DNA of 64,000 nucleotides from Rutpela maculata (taxonomy: Eukaryota; Arthropoda; Insecta; Coleoptera; Cerambycidae), in the NCBI GenBank assembly GCA_936432065.2, contig OW386288.2:13938706-14002705 (forward strand), given 5' to 3'. The position numbers were made by a program, and so were the translations under genes. Shown piece by piece: positions 8,890 to 21,571 of the stretch. How positions within the stretch are numbered: the first letter of the stretch is position 1; every line of letters begins with the position of its first letter. The notes beneath the pieces were generated by a model, which saw only the letters and a program-made list of their open reading frames with translations, was not told the DNA's origin and ran no database searches.

Positions 8890-9765
8890 GTATTATATTT
8901 ATTACAGGTATACATATCCACAATTAAACTATATCCAATGAATTCCTTATACATCTGTCAATGTATTGGAAAAATTCCAGATTCATATTCAACACTATAG
9001 AGAGTTATAAGGATAAGATCGTGAAAATCGCCATTTCTGAACATGATGGGTTTGATCTTATTTTCGAAAAAATGCATACATGTAAACGAATTTGTGTTTG
9101 AACATTCGAAAAGTATACAGTTTTTTCGAAATAGTGATATTTTATTTTTTCCAATGGTCAAGTTCTCGGCAAGTTACAGCCTCCATCTCCAATATATATA
9201 TATTCATCAAAAAAATCATCAAGCAAGGAAATTAAAATGATTTGAGATGTACTTTTTTTGAACTCACGTTACTAAAACTTAATAAACAATAATAATCATG
9301 AAGTGTACATACTTTTTAACATTCTCAATGAAGAAAGAATTTTTTTTGAAGAGCTTTTATTTTTTTCTATATTTTTTATTGACACGATTGAGTTTAGGCG
9401 TGATAATATTTTTAAGCATATTTTTCTCATCCATCCTTTGCTTGTATTGTTTAAAACAAAAAAGCATCGGAAAGAACAATATCCAACCAACACTCAAATT
9501 GATTGAACAAATTCTGATTCAGTGACATGTATTTCAGTGTGTCGGTGTCACAGTCATGCGTATCAAGCGCGCGCGCGCACGGATCTCGCTCCGAGTAATA
9601 ACGTTACTTGACTATTTTTTCCGGGAGTACCGTGGCTTTAGCGATAAATTTTGTAAGGACATTTTTTGTTTATAAACACGTGATCTATAAATCTCTATTT
9701 TTAATTTTTTCCTACCTTGACTTAATTTCAAAATTTTGAAAAAATTGATGAAAATTTTTTTTTCA

Positions 9766-12440
9766 TTATTGACCAAAATAAACTATCTACCATAACAGTA
9801 TGTCGCTTTCCTCGAGAAAAAGATTAATGAATACTTAAAAATTACAAGAAAGCGTCTGTAAGCAACTCTAACGGCAAAACTTAATATCAAAGGTACGTTT
9901 TATGTACTTAATAAATTTATTCGTGAAATATTCTCCCTAGATACTACTCGTCTTTTAAATTATATCTATAATTTTTTTCTCGGGCTAAGTTGCCAAAAGT
10001 AATATAATTCGTGTAAATTGACACTTCATTGTCAAAGATTAATTTCTCCCGTCTAAAGTACTAGGCATTTACCCTACATGTAAAGTTACAAACTGAAAAT
10101 TCATATCTAAATCAATGTAATTATTAATAACTAGGGATAATATTTTTCTTCAATTGATCCAAGCTTGTGAAATAATCAGTACCTTGAAATAAAAAGTAGA
10201 AAAAGAGCCAGAAAACCTTGCGTTCTTTATTCCACCATATTGAAAATAATTTTTTTAATATTTAGTATTTGCTAACTAGATAAATAAACGCAGTGAAAAC
10301 AAAATCACGAAACACTCAAACACTAATTTCTCGAAATAAGCATGACAAAGATTATTTGTTTATCAAATCACCGGGGAGAAAATACACGAGGGTAGTTGAA
10401 ACATGTTTACCGTAAAGCTTTTGTAAGTAAAACCCATTAAAATAATGCAGGAAAACAATTCTTGATTATTGCGAAATATGAGCAGCGAATTGCAAAAAGA
10501 GAATGCGTCAGAGGAGACCTATTAGGCGGTGACATAAAGGAGGGTTTATGTTGTGGTAAATGTTGTTAACATTATATATTTTTTAAACGACTTTTCGTAA
10601 ACTCAGGTATTGCTCGTCGATGGTCCCATTGCGGCCTCATCAAGCCTCGTCCATTTTAAGGTGGGCACAAATAGAGCACTTAAGGGAGTTGGTATAGGTA
10701 TAGTACTAAGCCATCTAATGAACATACTAAAAGTCTCCGAAGATTAACCTTTAGCTTTTCAGTTCTTTGCTTATTACTCTTAAACCGTTGTAAGGTAAGA
10801 ATTTTAAAGCATAAAAAGCCACATTTTGGTTTACACATGGAATGTTATGTTGTTGTAACAGACAATGACGTTCAAAGTTGATAACGACTAAGAAATATAC
10901 GAATTTTAATAGCATGCTTGCAACGCACCCTTGTCATCCGAGAGGTATCTAATAGTAGATTTTCTAACTACATCCCTTGTGTAAGTTTATGATACAGTAT
11001 TGTGATTTGTGATTGATGTCATTTTGTTCCGTATGCTGTACATAATGTGAAAAGTGATGACGGACATCTGGGATCCGCGACTGGGCAAAGTAGAGGTGGC
11101 AATTAATATTTTGAATTGTTAATTATTAACAAAAATGGTTTAAAAAGGTTTTTTTTGTGATATGTTATACTATACTATAACAAATAACATTTTATACTTT
11201 TCATTCAATAGATCAGGTAAAATTAAAAATAATTATATATGAAAAACAACTGACACGTTTGTTTAATAGCAAAAGATCATTCGAAATAAATATTTAAGTT
11301 AATAATAGTCAATATTTCGTAACTGCATTTTTTTCCAAGCTGTTTTGAATTCTCAGTTTTAAATAAATTATATGTGTTAATCGTCGCGTCGTGCTGAATT
11401 TCTTTCACCATTACATTTTGCAGCGTATTTACTGTTTTTCTTCGAAAAGGAAAGGCCGGCAATGTTACTGCCATGGTGAAATGTTTTTGTAACTACATTA
11501 ATCCATTTACGTATAATGGAGGTAACTTGGTAAACCTAACTACTATTACTGTTGCTCCGCCTGACGTTACACATGATGTCGGTGCAATTCAAGATCTTGG
11601 TCTATAGAATATAGGAAATCTCTTGGGGAATATATCATTGACGGGACAATACATTTTTCAGACACAGTTCCACAAAAAATAAAGTTATGTAAATCCATGA
11701 CAGAAAATGGAAAATTGAAGACCAAAGAGGTTGCATAAAAATAAAATAAGACGCAGTTTTTTAATTGGCTCTGTCTCGTTCCCGCCCAGAAATAAATCTG
11801 AAAGAATGTGTCGGGAAATACGCGCTGTCTGCAGTTTGGAAGTGATTGGGCCGTGCACCAAGTTCAAGCAAAGAACTAGTTAGTTAGTGCATCATATAAA
11901 AGGACTTGATTTCAAAGAATTAGTCCAAGCAGAGCTCTGGTGAAATTGTATCTGTCGCAGTTATACATGGTTTGGCAAAAGTTTATTTATTAAAATGTTT
12001 TAGAATGTAGATTTGGTACGTAGAATATTTTCCAAGAAAGGCAATTTCTCGTATATGCAATTCTCGTACTGATACTAGTCCTGTCAATGAATGGTTTCTG
12101 GAGGGAAATGCCGAGATCACAATTTTTGACTTCTGGGATGTCTGAACATACCAAAAGTCCCCGAACACAGGAGGTGCGGAGGGTGCAGGGGGGCACGAAG
12201 AAGGTCCCGCTCATATTTCGAAAACGGTTAGCCATAATTAAAAAGTGGCTATATGCAAAATTAAAGCTGACTAAATTTTCTACAGTAATGTATCTATTAA
12301 TTTTTGTCGTATCTGTTATGGTTCAGTAATGGATTGTATATCTTTTAACTATATTCCAACTTTATTATAAATTTATTATAAATTGAAAACATTTTTTAAT
12401 AATCATCGTGGAAAAAAATGTATTCTACAGATATCCGTTT
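9766..12440. other. Anonymous AT-rich stretch
   Basis: No gene recognised. About 9900-10045 is a diverged direct repeat of 29260-29400 (both contain ctaagttgccaaaag and cgtgtaaattgaca). A TATAAAAGG at 11895-11903 has no coding region behind it. Short frames at 11277-12329 lack motifs. Confidence 0.5.
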
Positions 12441-13107
12441 CATAGCAGACTGAACTCAAATCGAATAAGAAATGTCTTTGTGTCTGTAAGAGTGTGTGTG
12501 CGTGTGTATATATATGTGTGTTTACCGTTTCTTGTAAACACGATAACTTCTGTTAGACTTAAAATATTTAATTACAATTTGGAACATATGTAAAACATCA
12601 TAGTACAATAATCCATATTCAAATTGGGCCATATCTATAACACATAGTCATATCCAGAGACCTACAAACTCTCACTCTTACATAAAATACGTTTTATTTT
12701 AATTTCAGAGCAAAATGCGTTTTTTTTTAATTAAGCATACAAAAATATAAAGATGTGTAAGACTTATAAACTGCAATATACCTGGTGTATGTTAAGTTGA
12801 AACCAACTATACAAATTAGATTATATATCAATGTTATCCTAAAATTTGGAACATAGTGTTTTTAATAAGAATATTATGTTGTGAGAGTTTGTAAGCCTTT
12901 GGTTATCACCATGTATTACAAAAAGGCCCAATTTCAATAGGGATTATTGTACTATGCTGTTTTACATATGTTCCAAATTGTAATTAAATATTTTAAGTCT
13001 AACAGAAGTTATCGTGTTTACAAAAAAACGGTATTTTCACACATACATATACACGCACACACACACAAAGACATTTTGTATTCGATGTTTGAGTTCAGTC
13101 TGCTATG
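12441..13107. mobile_element. Foldback element with ~240-bp arms
   Basis: Arms 12441-12680 and about 12878-13107 are inverted copies (catagcagactgaac at the left end, gttcagtctgctatg at the right). They are separated by ~200 bp of unique AT-rich sequence. Each arm includes a (TG)n/(CA)n tract next to a gtttacttgt-like segment. No coding capacity is seen, and no clean target duplication was identified. Confidence 0.8.
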
Positions 13108-14169
13108 AAGCAAAAAAAATTAAGGACCCCAATTTTCAATATGGCGGCCGTAGCATAAGGTTAGCCCTTGGGAACTTTTAGCACCTATGTTAATGGTAAG
13201 GCCTAGATACTATAAATATACCAATTAAAGCTCCAACTGCTTGTACTATTTTTTTCCTCTTAACTGATTTCTTGCGATACAATGACCGCTAAAATCGAAA
13301 ACTACGTTTCCTGTTCAGGTCTTTCATTGTTACTAGCGTATTAGCTAAATTTTATATTTACGGCCAGTTTCTAATAGTTTCTATGTTTTGTTCACTCATT
13401 CCAGATCACCTTCTAAGAGAATTCTATATGAATTTTAACAAACAATGAAATACTGCTTAGCGGAGCGAGGTGGTCTCATTGTAGTTTCATCAAACTGAAA
13501 TGTCCAGTGTAAAATACTTAATTAAATAAAGCTTCAAAATAATAGTAAAATCCCCTACAGGAATTACACTAGTACTAGAACAGCTATAAAAGCTTATTTA
13601 AAGTCAATCCCTTGATGGCTCAATAAAAAGAGAGATAAATTATTTATGTTAAATCATGAACCGCTTTATAGTCATCGTAAGCTGTGTAACCAATCATATA
13701 AAGTGCAAAGATCACAGGGTAAGCTACAACAATAATCACATACCGAATAAAACTGAAATTTGACCTACCACTATATTTCTTTTATTTGTGGGTCGATTTT
13801 TGTACAATTGGTTTGAGTAATACGCCTGATTTTTGCTTCGTTTACATAAAATCCAAATTATATATTTATTTTATTTGCTAAAATAACCGTTATTTCAGTC
13901 CACGTAAATATATTTAGTGTTTCATTAATAATAATAATCTATACTATGCATGGTATCCACAAACTCTCCTGACAAACGAACACTGCAAATTCTAGATAGT
14001 CTTTTTCAAAACATTTTCTTTCACCCTTTTTAGTGGCCTCTTTATTTAGCTTCTCCACAATACACTACACCCGTCGTTGTGACTTTTTAAACTTTAACAT
14101 TAAACTCGTTATCAGAGAATCCTGAAATCACTATGTATCAAATTTCATGTAATTCTGCAAAAATATTGC
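13108..14169. other. Anonymous stretch
   Basis: No gene or recognised repeat boundary. The sequence around 13440-13512 (gtggtctcatt ... atgtccagtg) loosely resembles 35810-35900, which suggests an old dispersed repeat. Confidence 0.4.
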
Positions 14170-14320
14170 ATATGTTTTCACCCCCACATACCAGCAGAGC
14201 CGCCAGAAGCTTCCTGGAAACAGAAGCTAACACTGTTCTAGAGTGGCATGCCCACTTGCCAAATCTTAATCCCATTGAACATTTGTGGGGCATGATTAAA
14301 AGAAGAGTGAAAGGGTAATT
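14170..14320 (+). pseudogene. Tc1-like transposase fragment
   Basis: The frame ending at 14318 contains a peptide of the pattern PPHTSRAARSFLE followed by PNLNPIEHLWGMIKRRV. This is the C-terminal part of Tc1/IS630-type DDE transposases, with the (S/N)PDLNPIEHLW signature and its catalytic E. Only ~45 family-like codons remain. No upstream DDE region in a continuing frame and no terminal repeats were found. Repeat copy B was inserted about 30 bp downstream. It is a non-functional remnant. Confidence 0.75.
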
Positions 14321-14351
14321 TGGAAATACGGAACATGCCGGTTTTGAAAAA

Positions 14352-15068
14352 AACCGCTGCCCAAGGAATCACTACTTCCACATCCAGATTCTCTATCCAA
14401 GTCACTCACAACGAAAAAACTTTATATGTGAAAATAATTGTTTATGGAACTTTAATAATATAATATTTGAAATCCTCTACCCCAAAAACCCATAAAACGA
14501 TACCCCACATCGGTAGTGGGGTGGGGGTGGTGATAGGGGGGTGGTAGTGGGGGGATGGATGAAGTAAAAAAATATTTTGAGGTTTCTGGTTCCTGTACAT
14601 GCACTAAATAACATTTTTTTTTTCATCCCCTTTAATAAGGAGGTGGGGGGTGGTAATGGGGGTGGCTAATGCCAAAAATTTTTTTGAGACCTCAGCTTCT
14701 CTTGTATATACTAAATGCCAATTTCATGGACTCTTATCTGCTTGATTTACCCATTTACCCCAAATTTACCCCAATTTACCCCCCAACCCTTCGACGGAAC
14801 AAGATGAAAATATAATCTAGTTCTAGATCTCGTTAAAGTACATATGTGTACTAAATTTCAAGTCAATATCTTAAACGGTTCCAGAGTAAACGTGCGCACA
14901 AAAAAAAGTTGCAGACAGACCGACAGACAGACCGACAGACAGACAGAAATTTTTTTTTCGCTCAAACTTAAAATCTCGACGTTTCATGACATTTTAAGCC
15001 TATTTGGACAATAAAAATTTTTAAATTTTTTTTTGTCGTTACTATACTTCCACTGGACGTGGAAGTAA
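14352..15068 (+). mobile_element. Helentron-like repeat, copy B
   Basis: 717 bp with the family start (AACCGCTGCCCAAGGAATC) and the 3' hairpin (ACTTCCACTGGACGTGGAAGT, one loop change). The interior has G-rich tracts and an expanded (CAGA)n/(CCGA)n block near 14912-14945. Confidence 0.75.
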
Positions 15069-16621
15069 TAGGCAAACTTACCCTAACAATACTATTTCTT
15101 CTTAACAAATCATTAGAACGTTATATCATTACTGTATTATTTTATAAAATTTATAATATACACTAATTCCGATGACACTCCGATGGCACAATAACAATCT
15201 GCAGAGAAGTTAATCACGAGGTTAATCATAAAACCATGAAGCATAGAAAAGTAAAACTGGAAGTGAGTCTTTTTTTTATATTTACGGGCATAGTTAAGTA
15301 CAGCGTACTTACCTAATCTCTATGTAACAAACACTGTTAGCAAAAATTTCCTTAACTTTTGACGGATTACGTTAGTTTGTGTGTTGTCAACTTGTTCCTC
15401 TTCTTCTGTTCTGCATATACGTTCACAGCTACTACAACTGCCCTTATGACGTCACTGCCGTTTTCGCGGCACATTCAAATAGTCGAAACATTAATAATTT
15501 TTTTTAATGTTGCACCTCGAATTTTTGTTCCAAATTAAAGATATAATGAAATTAACGCCTCTACTACTATTTCACCATTGTCGAAAATTCGTCAACAACC
15601 GAATTGTGTATAGGTTTTTTTTATTGTTGATTAATAAACTAATTTGGCATAAAGCACTTTTTTACTTCCTATTCCATATCTATCCAGTAATACTAGGCGA
15701 TTCCATAAGTTTGGTTGTACGTAAATATAGATTGTATGTGTTTAGAAATATGTCCAGATAATTAATTTCTCCCTATTATTTTTACATAAATATCCCGCGT
15801 ACAATTCAGGAATTTTCATGAATCAATATAAACCTACTACAGTTTCATTCATGAAAAAAGAATAAACAAAAAATATTTACCTCGGTTCCGCATGTAAAAA
15901 TAGCTGACACACAATTTTCATTCTAATTTTAAAATGGGTTTTTTCATGTAAATTGGAAAATATAAAGATATATTTAAAACGAATTTGAGTGTAAAAATAT
16001 TTCTAAAAATTCATTAATTTTATTTTTGTTCACCGTGTGGGTCGCAGTAGTACTTAAGCTTCGTATATTATGCAAGAAACCTCGAGGTTACAAAATTTAT
16101 TTCCTTTTTAAGTATGCCGGTTAGTGTAAACTACTCTACTTAATTTAATATATCATTTTCTGAAGGTTGAATCCCCTCAAAAAAAAAATAAAAATAAAAA
16201 AGATCACTATTCGCGAATCAAACAAATGAACCCAGTAGTCACATATTGGTGAATTTGTGTGTATCGAAGGTAAATCGCTACTGGGTTCATTTGTTTGATT
16301 TTCGCGAATAAGTAATAAAACGGACACGATTATCGAGGAAGAAGAAAAGAAGAAGACGAAGAAAATATTATACTCATAATAATAATAATTAATAAAGAAA
16401 CTACGATCGAAAATAATATTTGTCAAGTAATAGAAGAAAACTTGGTATAATTTTAGTGAAAAATATACAGGGCGATCACCTTAAAAAATTTATTAACACT
16501 GACGGAGGAAAATAGTTGCCAACCATTTTCCATATTTTCTTTATTAAAAGTAACAGGTGTTAGAGAATATTATTTGGGTATTAAGCAATCACAACTTACA
16601 CACTTTTTATTTATTATGAAA
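15069..16621. other. Anonymous stretch with one MITE
   Basis: About 15335-15605 is a diverged direct repeat of 27410-27683 (shared cggcacattcaaatagtcgaa and gaaaattcgtcaacaac). A small palindromic MITE lies at 16208-16310. No gene is seen; the frames at 15507-15761 and 16145-16426 fall in these repeats. Confidence 0.5.
16208..16310. mobile_element. Short palindromic MITE
   Basis: Arms 16208-16239 and 16278-16310 are inverted copies with a 2-base indel (tattcgcgaa ... cccagtag versus ctactggg ... ttcgcgaata). They are separated by ~38 bp. There is no coding capacity. Confidence 0.75.
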
Positions 16622-18046
16622 TGGGGAACTTGCCCATTTTTTTAAATTTAATTAAAGTGTGTATTTATGTATAAAAACACGCCACACCGAATATCAGCTC
16701 TTAAATCGCAGTACTTACTTTGCAATAAATAATTAAAGTTGAAATCCTCGCCACTCCTCACGAAAAGCACTGTGACGTCACCGGGTGAAAACTAGTCTCG
16801 TGTGGTATTAACAGATGGCGTACTTTAGCCATTCATCGTAATTAATAGACCGTTCGGCGGTTGGCTTTGAGACGTCCGCATATTCGGTCATAAGTCTTTT
16901 GTTTTTTATGTTAGAGAAAAAATAAAGTGTCGGAAAGCTCAATTAATTCTCTTTACATAAGCTGTCTACAAATTTTTCGAAAAAACCGATAATTATCGAG
17001 ATATTCGAGGAAATGTAGGAAATTATACGTTTCCCTATAGAGTGTATGTAAATCTTAAAAAAATATTTTTTCTCAGAAGCCTTTGTTTCGAAGGGCCGAG
17101 ATTAACGGAGCGTCAAAATAGGACATGATATTAAGTGAACATCGTAAATGAGATCGATTTCAGTAAGTCACCGATTAATTACGGTGACAAAATGGAGAAA
17201 TTTTACCGAAAAAAAAAAGTCTCAAATTCCACCCCCTCTAATTCCTTAATTTTTCGGAATTCAAAAAATAAAAAAAAGAGTTTTAGCAAATTTAATTATG
17301 TTTAAATTAGCTAGAGTAGTGATTTGGCGTAGGAGCCAAGATTAAAAAGTTGCCAACTGCAGAAGCTCAAAATTTGCGATTTTTTGCCGTATATGGCAGA
17401 CATTTCTGTAGATATCTCCGAAACGAAAAAAAAAAAAAAATCAAAAGTCTGGTGATAGCAAAAGATTCGTAGTGGAAAATACTCGTTTGACCTTATTCTT
17501 TATTTCGAGCTAACTCCCACCGTTTCGGAGATATCTGCGAAAAATAGCAAAAAACAGCTTACATTTCGGAGCCGAAAAAATTGCAAAAACGTGCAATCTT
17601 GACACGTTCATATTTTTCGAAAAACACCATTGGATCGACCGTACGATGTCGCGACGTAAAGAGGAAGTCTTCCAGATAAACCTGATCGTAAATTGCACGG
17701 CGAAATTCGAAAATTCGGCTCGGCACGAACGAATCAAAAGTGACATTTTGTGACATTTCAGAATATTGAAGATGTTTTTCCAACGAATTTTAGGTTAGAT
17801 TGTGTTCACTGCTAGTTGTTTCTGACAAATGAGCATCCGAAAGCAGAATCGGTGTCGCTTGACGCCGTCATCCGACTTTCACCCTCTGACGTCACGTTTC
17901 AGGAGTGGGTAAAATCCGGCAGATTTTAATCGCTTATATTTCTGGAGGATTTTTTTTTAAATTTTTTGTTGTCTATGGGGTTTTTAATGATGTTAGTTTA
18001 CGATTTTGAGTATTTTAATTCAATTTTATTTTTTGGGCAAGTTCCC
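16622..18046. mobile_element. Inverted-repeat element interrupted at its right end by hAT
   Basis: The left end ggggaacttgccca (about 16622-16635) is matched inverted by tgggcaagttccc at 18034-18046. Inner inverted segments around gtgacgtca (left ~16770-16790, right ~17886-17900) strengthen the pairing. The hAT copy at 18047-18902 duplicated AAGTTCCC, the last bases of this right end, so this element was present first. The interior includes inverted gatatctccgaaacg motifs (17413-17430 and 17518-17535) but no transposase. Confidence 0.5.
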
Positions 18047-18902
18047 TAGAGATTGCAATACCGGTTAGCCGGTTAACCGGTTAATAGGACAAAAAACACA
18101 TGACGATAATTACCGGTTATTTTAATTTTTTACCGGTTATTTCGGTAAATTCTGATTTTACGATGTTTCATGTATTCAACATTTCTATTTATGTCAGTGA
18201 CTAGTATTCACTAAATACAGGTGACTGTCCCAACACTGAGCACTTTTAACAATAAATAAATAATGTTATCAAAAGTAAAACCCAAACACCAAGCTCTAAG
18301 AAATACAAGTAAGAGAGACATTGACAATATCTTGAGACAGGAAATTGAATATTTCACTGCCGCAAATATCCGTGGAAAACATTTAGGAGTATGTTATTAC
18401 CAATTCTTATTAACTTACCGACCTACCAATATCGATTAAGGAAGGGCATCTTCAGCTGGTGGTATTCTATGCACAAATATCAGACGACTAACAGATACGG
18501 CTTTGAAAAACTAACCCTTTTAACGGACTATTTTAAAAAAATATAGTATTTTTAGATTAGGTATTAAGTAAATGCTCTATTTGAGTTTATGTTTATAATT
18601 TCTGTTATTTAAGTTGACATTTTTGTTATTTACATACTAATTATTTATTTAAATTAGTTTCATTTATATTTTTTTCCTTTTGATAAAAAACCTTTTGTTT
18701 GTTCATTATATTAATTATACATATATAAAAATGTTTTTTTGTTAAATGTAGATAATTTTGTACATGGAAAAAGACAATTGCCATTTTCGCCACCCTTATC
18801 ATTAATTCTAAAAATTACCGGTAAATACCGGTTAACCGGTTATTTACATTTTTATTTACCGATTTACCGGTTATTGAAACTTCCGGTAAATTGCAATCCC
18901 TA
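18047..18902 (+). mobile_element. Non-autonomous hAT element, copy 1
   Basis: 856 bp, termini TAGAGATTGCAA (left) and TTGCAATCCCTA (right), flanked by a perfect 8-bp duplication AAGTTCCC (18039-18046 and 18903-18910). The 8-bp duplication and the TIRs define the hAT superfamily. Sub-terminal regions are packed with ACCGGT/GGTTAACC motifs, which are candidate transposase-binding repeats. Only the C-terminal dimerisation region of a transposase survives (18315-18540). Confidence 0.92.
18315..18540 (+). pseudogene. hAT transposase dimerisation-domain remnant
   Basis: Plus-strand codons from about 18321 read EIEYFTAANIRGKHL, then YYQFLLTYRPTNID, a stop, GRASSAGGILCTNIR and LTDTAL. This follows the hAT C-terminal pattern (...LLTxxPTSxxAERAFSxAGxLxTxxRxxLxD) that mediates transposase dimerisation. 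The stop (TAA at about 18436) lies where the family has the AER motif. The BED finger and DDE core are absent, so the fragment cannot act as a transposase. Confidence 0.8.
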
Positions 18903-18910
18903 AAGTTCCC

Positions 18911-19911
18911 TATTTACCTACTTTCTGTATAATGTTGCCCTAATATGGTCACGCTAATATACTACTTAGGAAAACACTTTAAAACACTCTTCATTGGAGA
19001 ACCAATGAAAACAACTACTCTTCTAGCTAATACTGGCGAAGTATTGAATTACATGATAGGATTCCTAACATTTAAAGGCAAAAAACTATGTTGAAAATAC
19101 TTAAATTATTTATTGAAATTTAGTACCTAATTCACAACGATTATTGAACCTTACATTCTATTTCAACTCTAGAAGAGTTTTATCAGGTTTTCTTTCGCAA
19201 CATGCCAACTGCATGCCAAATGTGATAGTCTTCCGTCGGTTTCTTAAACAATTTTTTTAGGTTACCGGCACGGTAACACAGCGAGCTAAAACGTGTTAGT
19301 GGCGAACACGATTGGTCACAGTGTCTATCGTGCTGAATTCAATCCTTAGCTACAACACTGATAATGTCGATGAGTAATGGATGCTGTTTGCGTTTTTACA
19401 AATGCTTAACCTTTTGGAGGTTGTGTATTATGTGTGACGTGTTTATGTAGAGTAATGACCACTTCAAATATTCACTAAAAGTATAGCGTTATCTACATTA
19501 AGAAAGAATCAATATGGCTAATGCCACTTTGGCTTTCACACAGTGTTGAGCCTACGCTGTAAGAGAATGTGTAATGTGTTCCGAGGCTTCACAAGCCGCC
19601 GCGCCGCTGGTGTGTAGGCAACAAGTTTTTCTTAGTTAACGCAAAGCGGAACTCTACTGCGAGAATGTTATCCTGAAATAAAACGCCTTTGATGTAAATG
19701 CAGTGAAAATTACACAAAAAGTAAAACGCCCAAAGCAGTAGAAACCTTTGATATGCGTCTATGAAAAATTAGAAGCTTGTGTTTGAAAAATATCTTGATC
19801 TATCTAAAGAATTCACAGAAAATAACATTTTTCAATAATTATGAAGGCAGAAATACGAGATATTGTTCCTAAATGGAGCTATGGAGCTATAAGGAAGTGA
19901 ATCTTTTTTGT
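18911..19911. other. Anonymous stretch
   Basis: About 1 kb between the hAT element and the TIR-bounded element. It is AT-rich with one GC-richer patch (~19590-19630). No gene or RNA is recognised. Confidence 0.4.
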
Positions 19912-19915
19912 TATA

Positions 19916-21567
19916 CAGGGTGTCCGAAATTACCGGTTACAAACTTCTGGTGCAGATTCTACGTGTATGGTTCACTTCATTCTTATACTGCACATAAAAA
20001 ACTGCCGACCCAACTAACATAAGGGGAGACGGGGCTTGGTTTATTTTTCTACACTATATTAAATAATAAATATAATGCATTATTTAATAGATAAAATATC
20101 ATTATTCTTATGTAAAGTATGTTCTGGTATGATTAAGATAAGAAATAAACGGAAACCACGATTTTTAAATATCTAGTGTTTTTTTGTTCATTCTAATACG
20201 CAATAATTTGAAATACGGTTCTGTAGTACTCTTGTCAGCATATAATAGCGCCGATTTTGATACCTACACCGTTAATTCTACAGAAATTATATAAAAAAAA
20301 CGAAATTCATCCTCACATTAGTAGCTTTCTTTTTTTTTTCTAGAGTTTTTTCGATCAATGTAATGCTTTTCGAGTTATTTGACGAAAACCGCTTAGAAAT
20401 GCTCTTTTTCAAGCTAAAATCGCAATTTTCGTTGTTAGCATTTTTGTATAAATAACTTATTTAGCAGTCTATGCTGAATTGGGAAAAATTTCACTCGATG
20501 CCAAGTTTTCTGGGATCAATATTTTCTTTCACAACTTCTTGACTTTATATTTAGAGTGAATCGTTAAAATAGTTCAAGGTGTGCAGGATTGGTACTCTTG
20601 AAAACACATGATATTCACAACTGAATTTAAATTTGGACACTTTAAAATAATACTCTCTTTGCGACTAAGTCTTAATATCAAAAACAACAACACACTTTGG
20701 CTATTTTATAGCTGATGATATCTAATAATTTTTTCGAAAAGTTTTCATCTAATAACTTTCTAACCAAAATTTACCAAATGTGTTGAACGGAGTGCGTACG
20801 TCCTTAGTTCGGCCTGCCGAAAAGTGTATTGATGCAGACGGAAGCAATTTCGAACAATTTATGTAAATCAATAATTTATTGGTAAGTTCTAGATTTACCG
20901 AATATTTTAGTTTTCGATACCTGATCGGCAATTCGTTAAATAAATCAGATTTTTTCCTAACTTAAAATACACATAATTGTTTTCTGTTATCGTATCTCAG
21001 ACGTCTAACTTTTTATTTCCCAATGTCAAGCAATAATTTCTCATTTTTTAAGCTTTTAACCCAGAACACTTATTTAGGTTACAAATATTAATAAATCACA
21101 TTTAAATCTGAAAAATTATAAACAACAATAAAAGCTCCAATATTTTGTTCTAAATTAAAAAAACACACATGTAAAGAAATGCTGTGTTTAAACCTTTACG
21201 CCCATCATTTGCTTGCAGTTCTGCAAAAAGAAATAACGAATTATTTACATTTTTATAATTGCTTCCGTTGAGGCGGCCATCAAAGGTGCCGCCCTTCTTT
21301 GCTTTGAAACCGCGGGCCGCAGCGTGCCGGCGAGAACGAGTCGGTCGGTAATCTTTGCACTTTTTTATGACAATTTAAAGGGAACTACACGTCCATTGAC
21401 CCAGAAAGGCAGTGGTTCTCAAATGTTTCCTACCCTAATATTCAAATTGTTGACTTAGGTCAGTTTTTTTTCAAAGTGCCCTTAGAGGAAAAAGTAATAG
21501 TTTTTTGTTTGTCTAGTCGGTCCCCATTATCAGTTTTTTTTAATGACATGGAACTAATTACACCCTG
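19916..21567. mobile_element. Candidate TIR element with CAGGGTGT ends
   Basis: CAGGGTGT at 19916 and its inverse ACACCCTG ending at 21567 are each flanked by TATA (19912-19915 and 21568-21571). Such ends with a TA duplication are typical of Tc1/mariner-type elements in insects. The inside (1.65 kb) shows no transposase frame, so it would be non-autonomous or heavily decayed. The short TIR makes coincidence possible. Confidence 0.45.
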
Positions 21568-21571
21568 TATA

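Larger units (their letters stand above)
8022..9765. mobile_element. Inverted-repeat-bounded element enclosing a solo LTR
   Basis: The segments 8022-8190 and 9597-9765 are inverted copies of each other (shared stretches include aaaatgtcct, caaaattttgaaatt and cacgtgtttnt). They enclose ~1.4 kb that includes the solo LTR at 8465-8889. This looks like an old non-autonomous DNA transposon later hit by an LTR retrotransposon. No transposase is visible inside. Overlapping short frames at 9298-9525 have no recognisable motif. Confidence 0.5.

Noticed and set aside
9298..9525. Overlapping 65-75-codon frames in three readings
   Set aside because: Openness in three frames at once reflects AT content; no transposase or other signature could be established.
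11895..11903. TATAAAAGG as a host promoter
   Set aside because: No coding sequence, initiator context or repeat LTR follows, and such words are expected by chance in AT-rich DNA.
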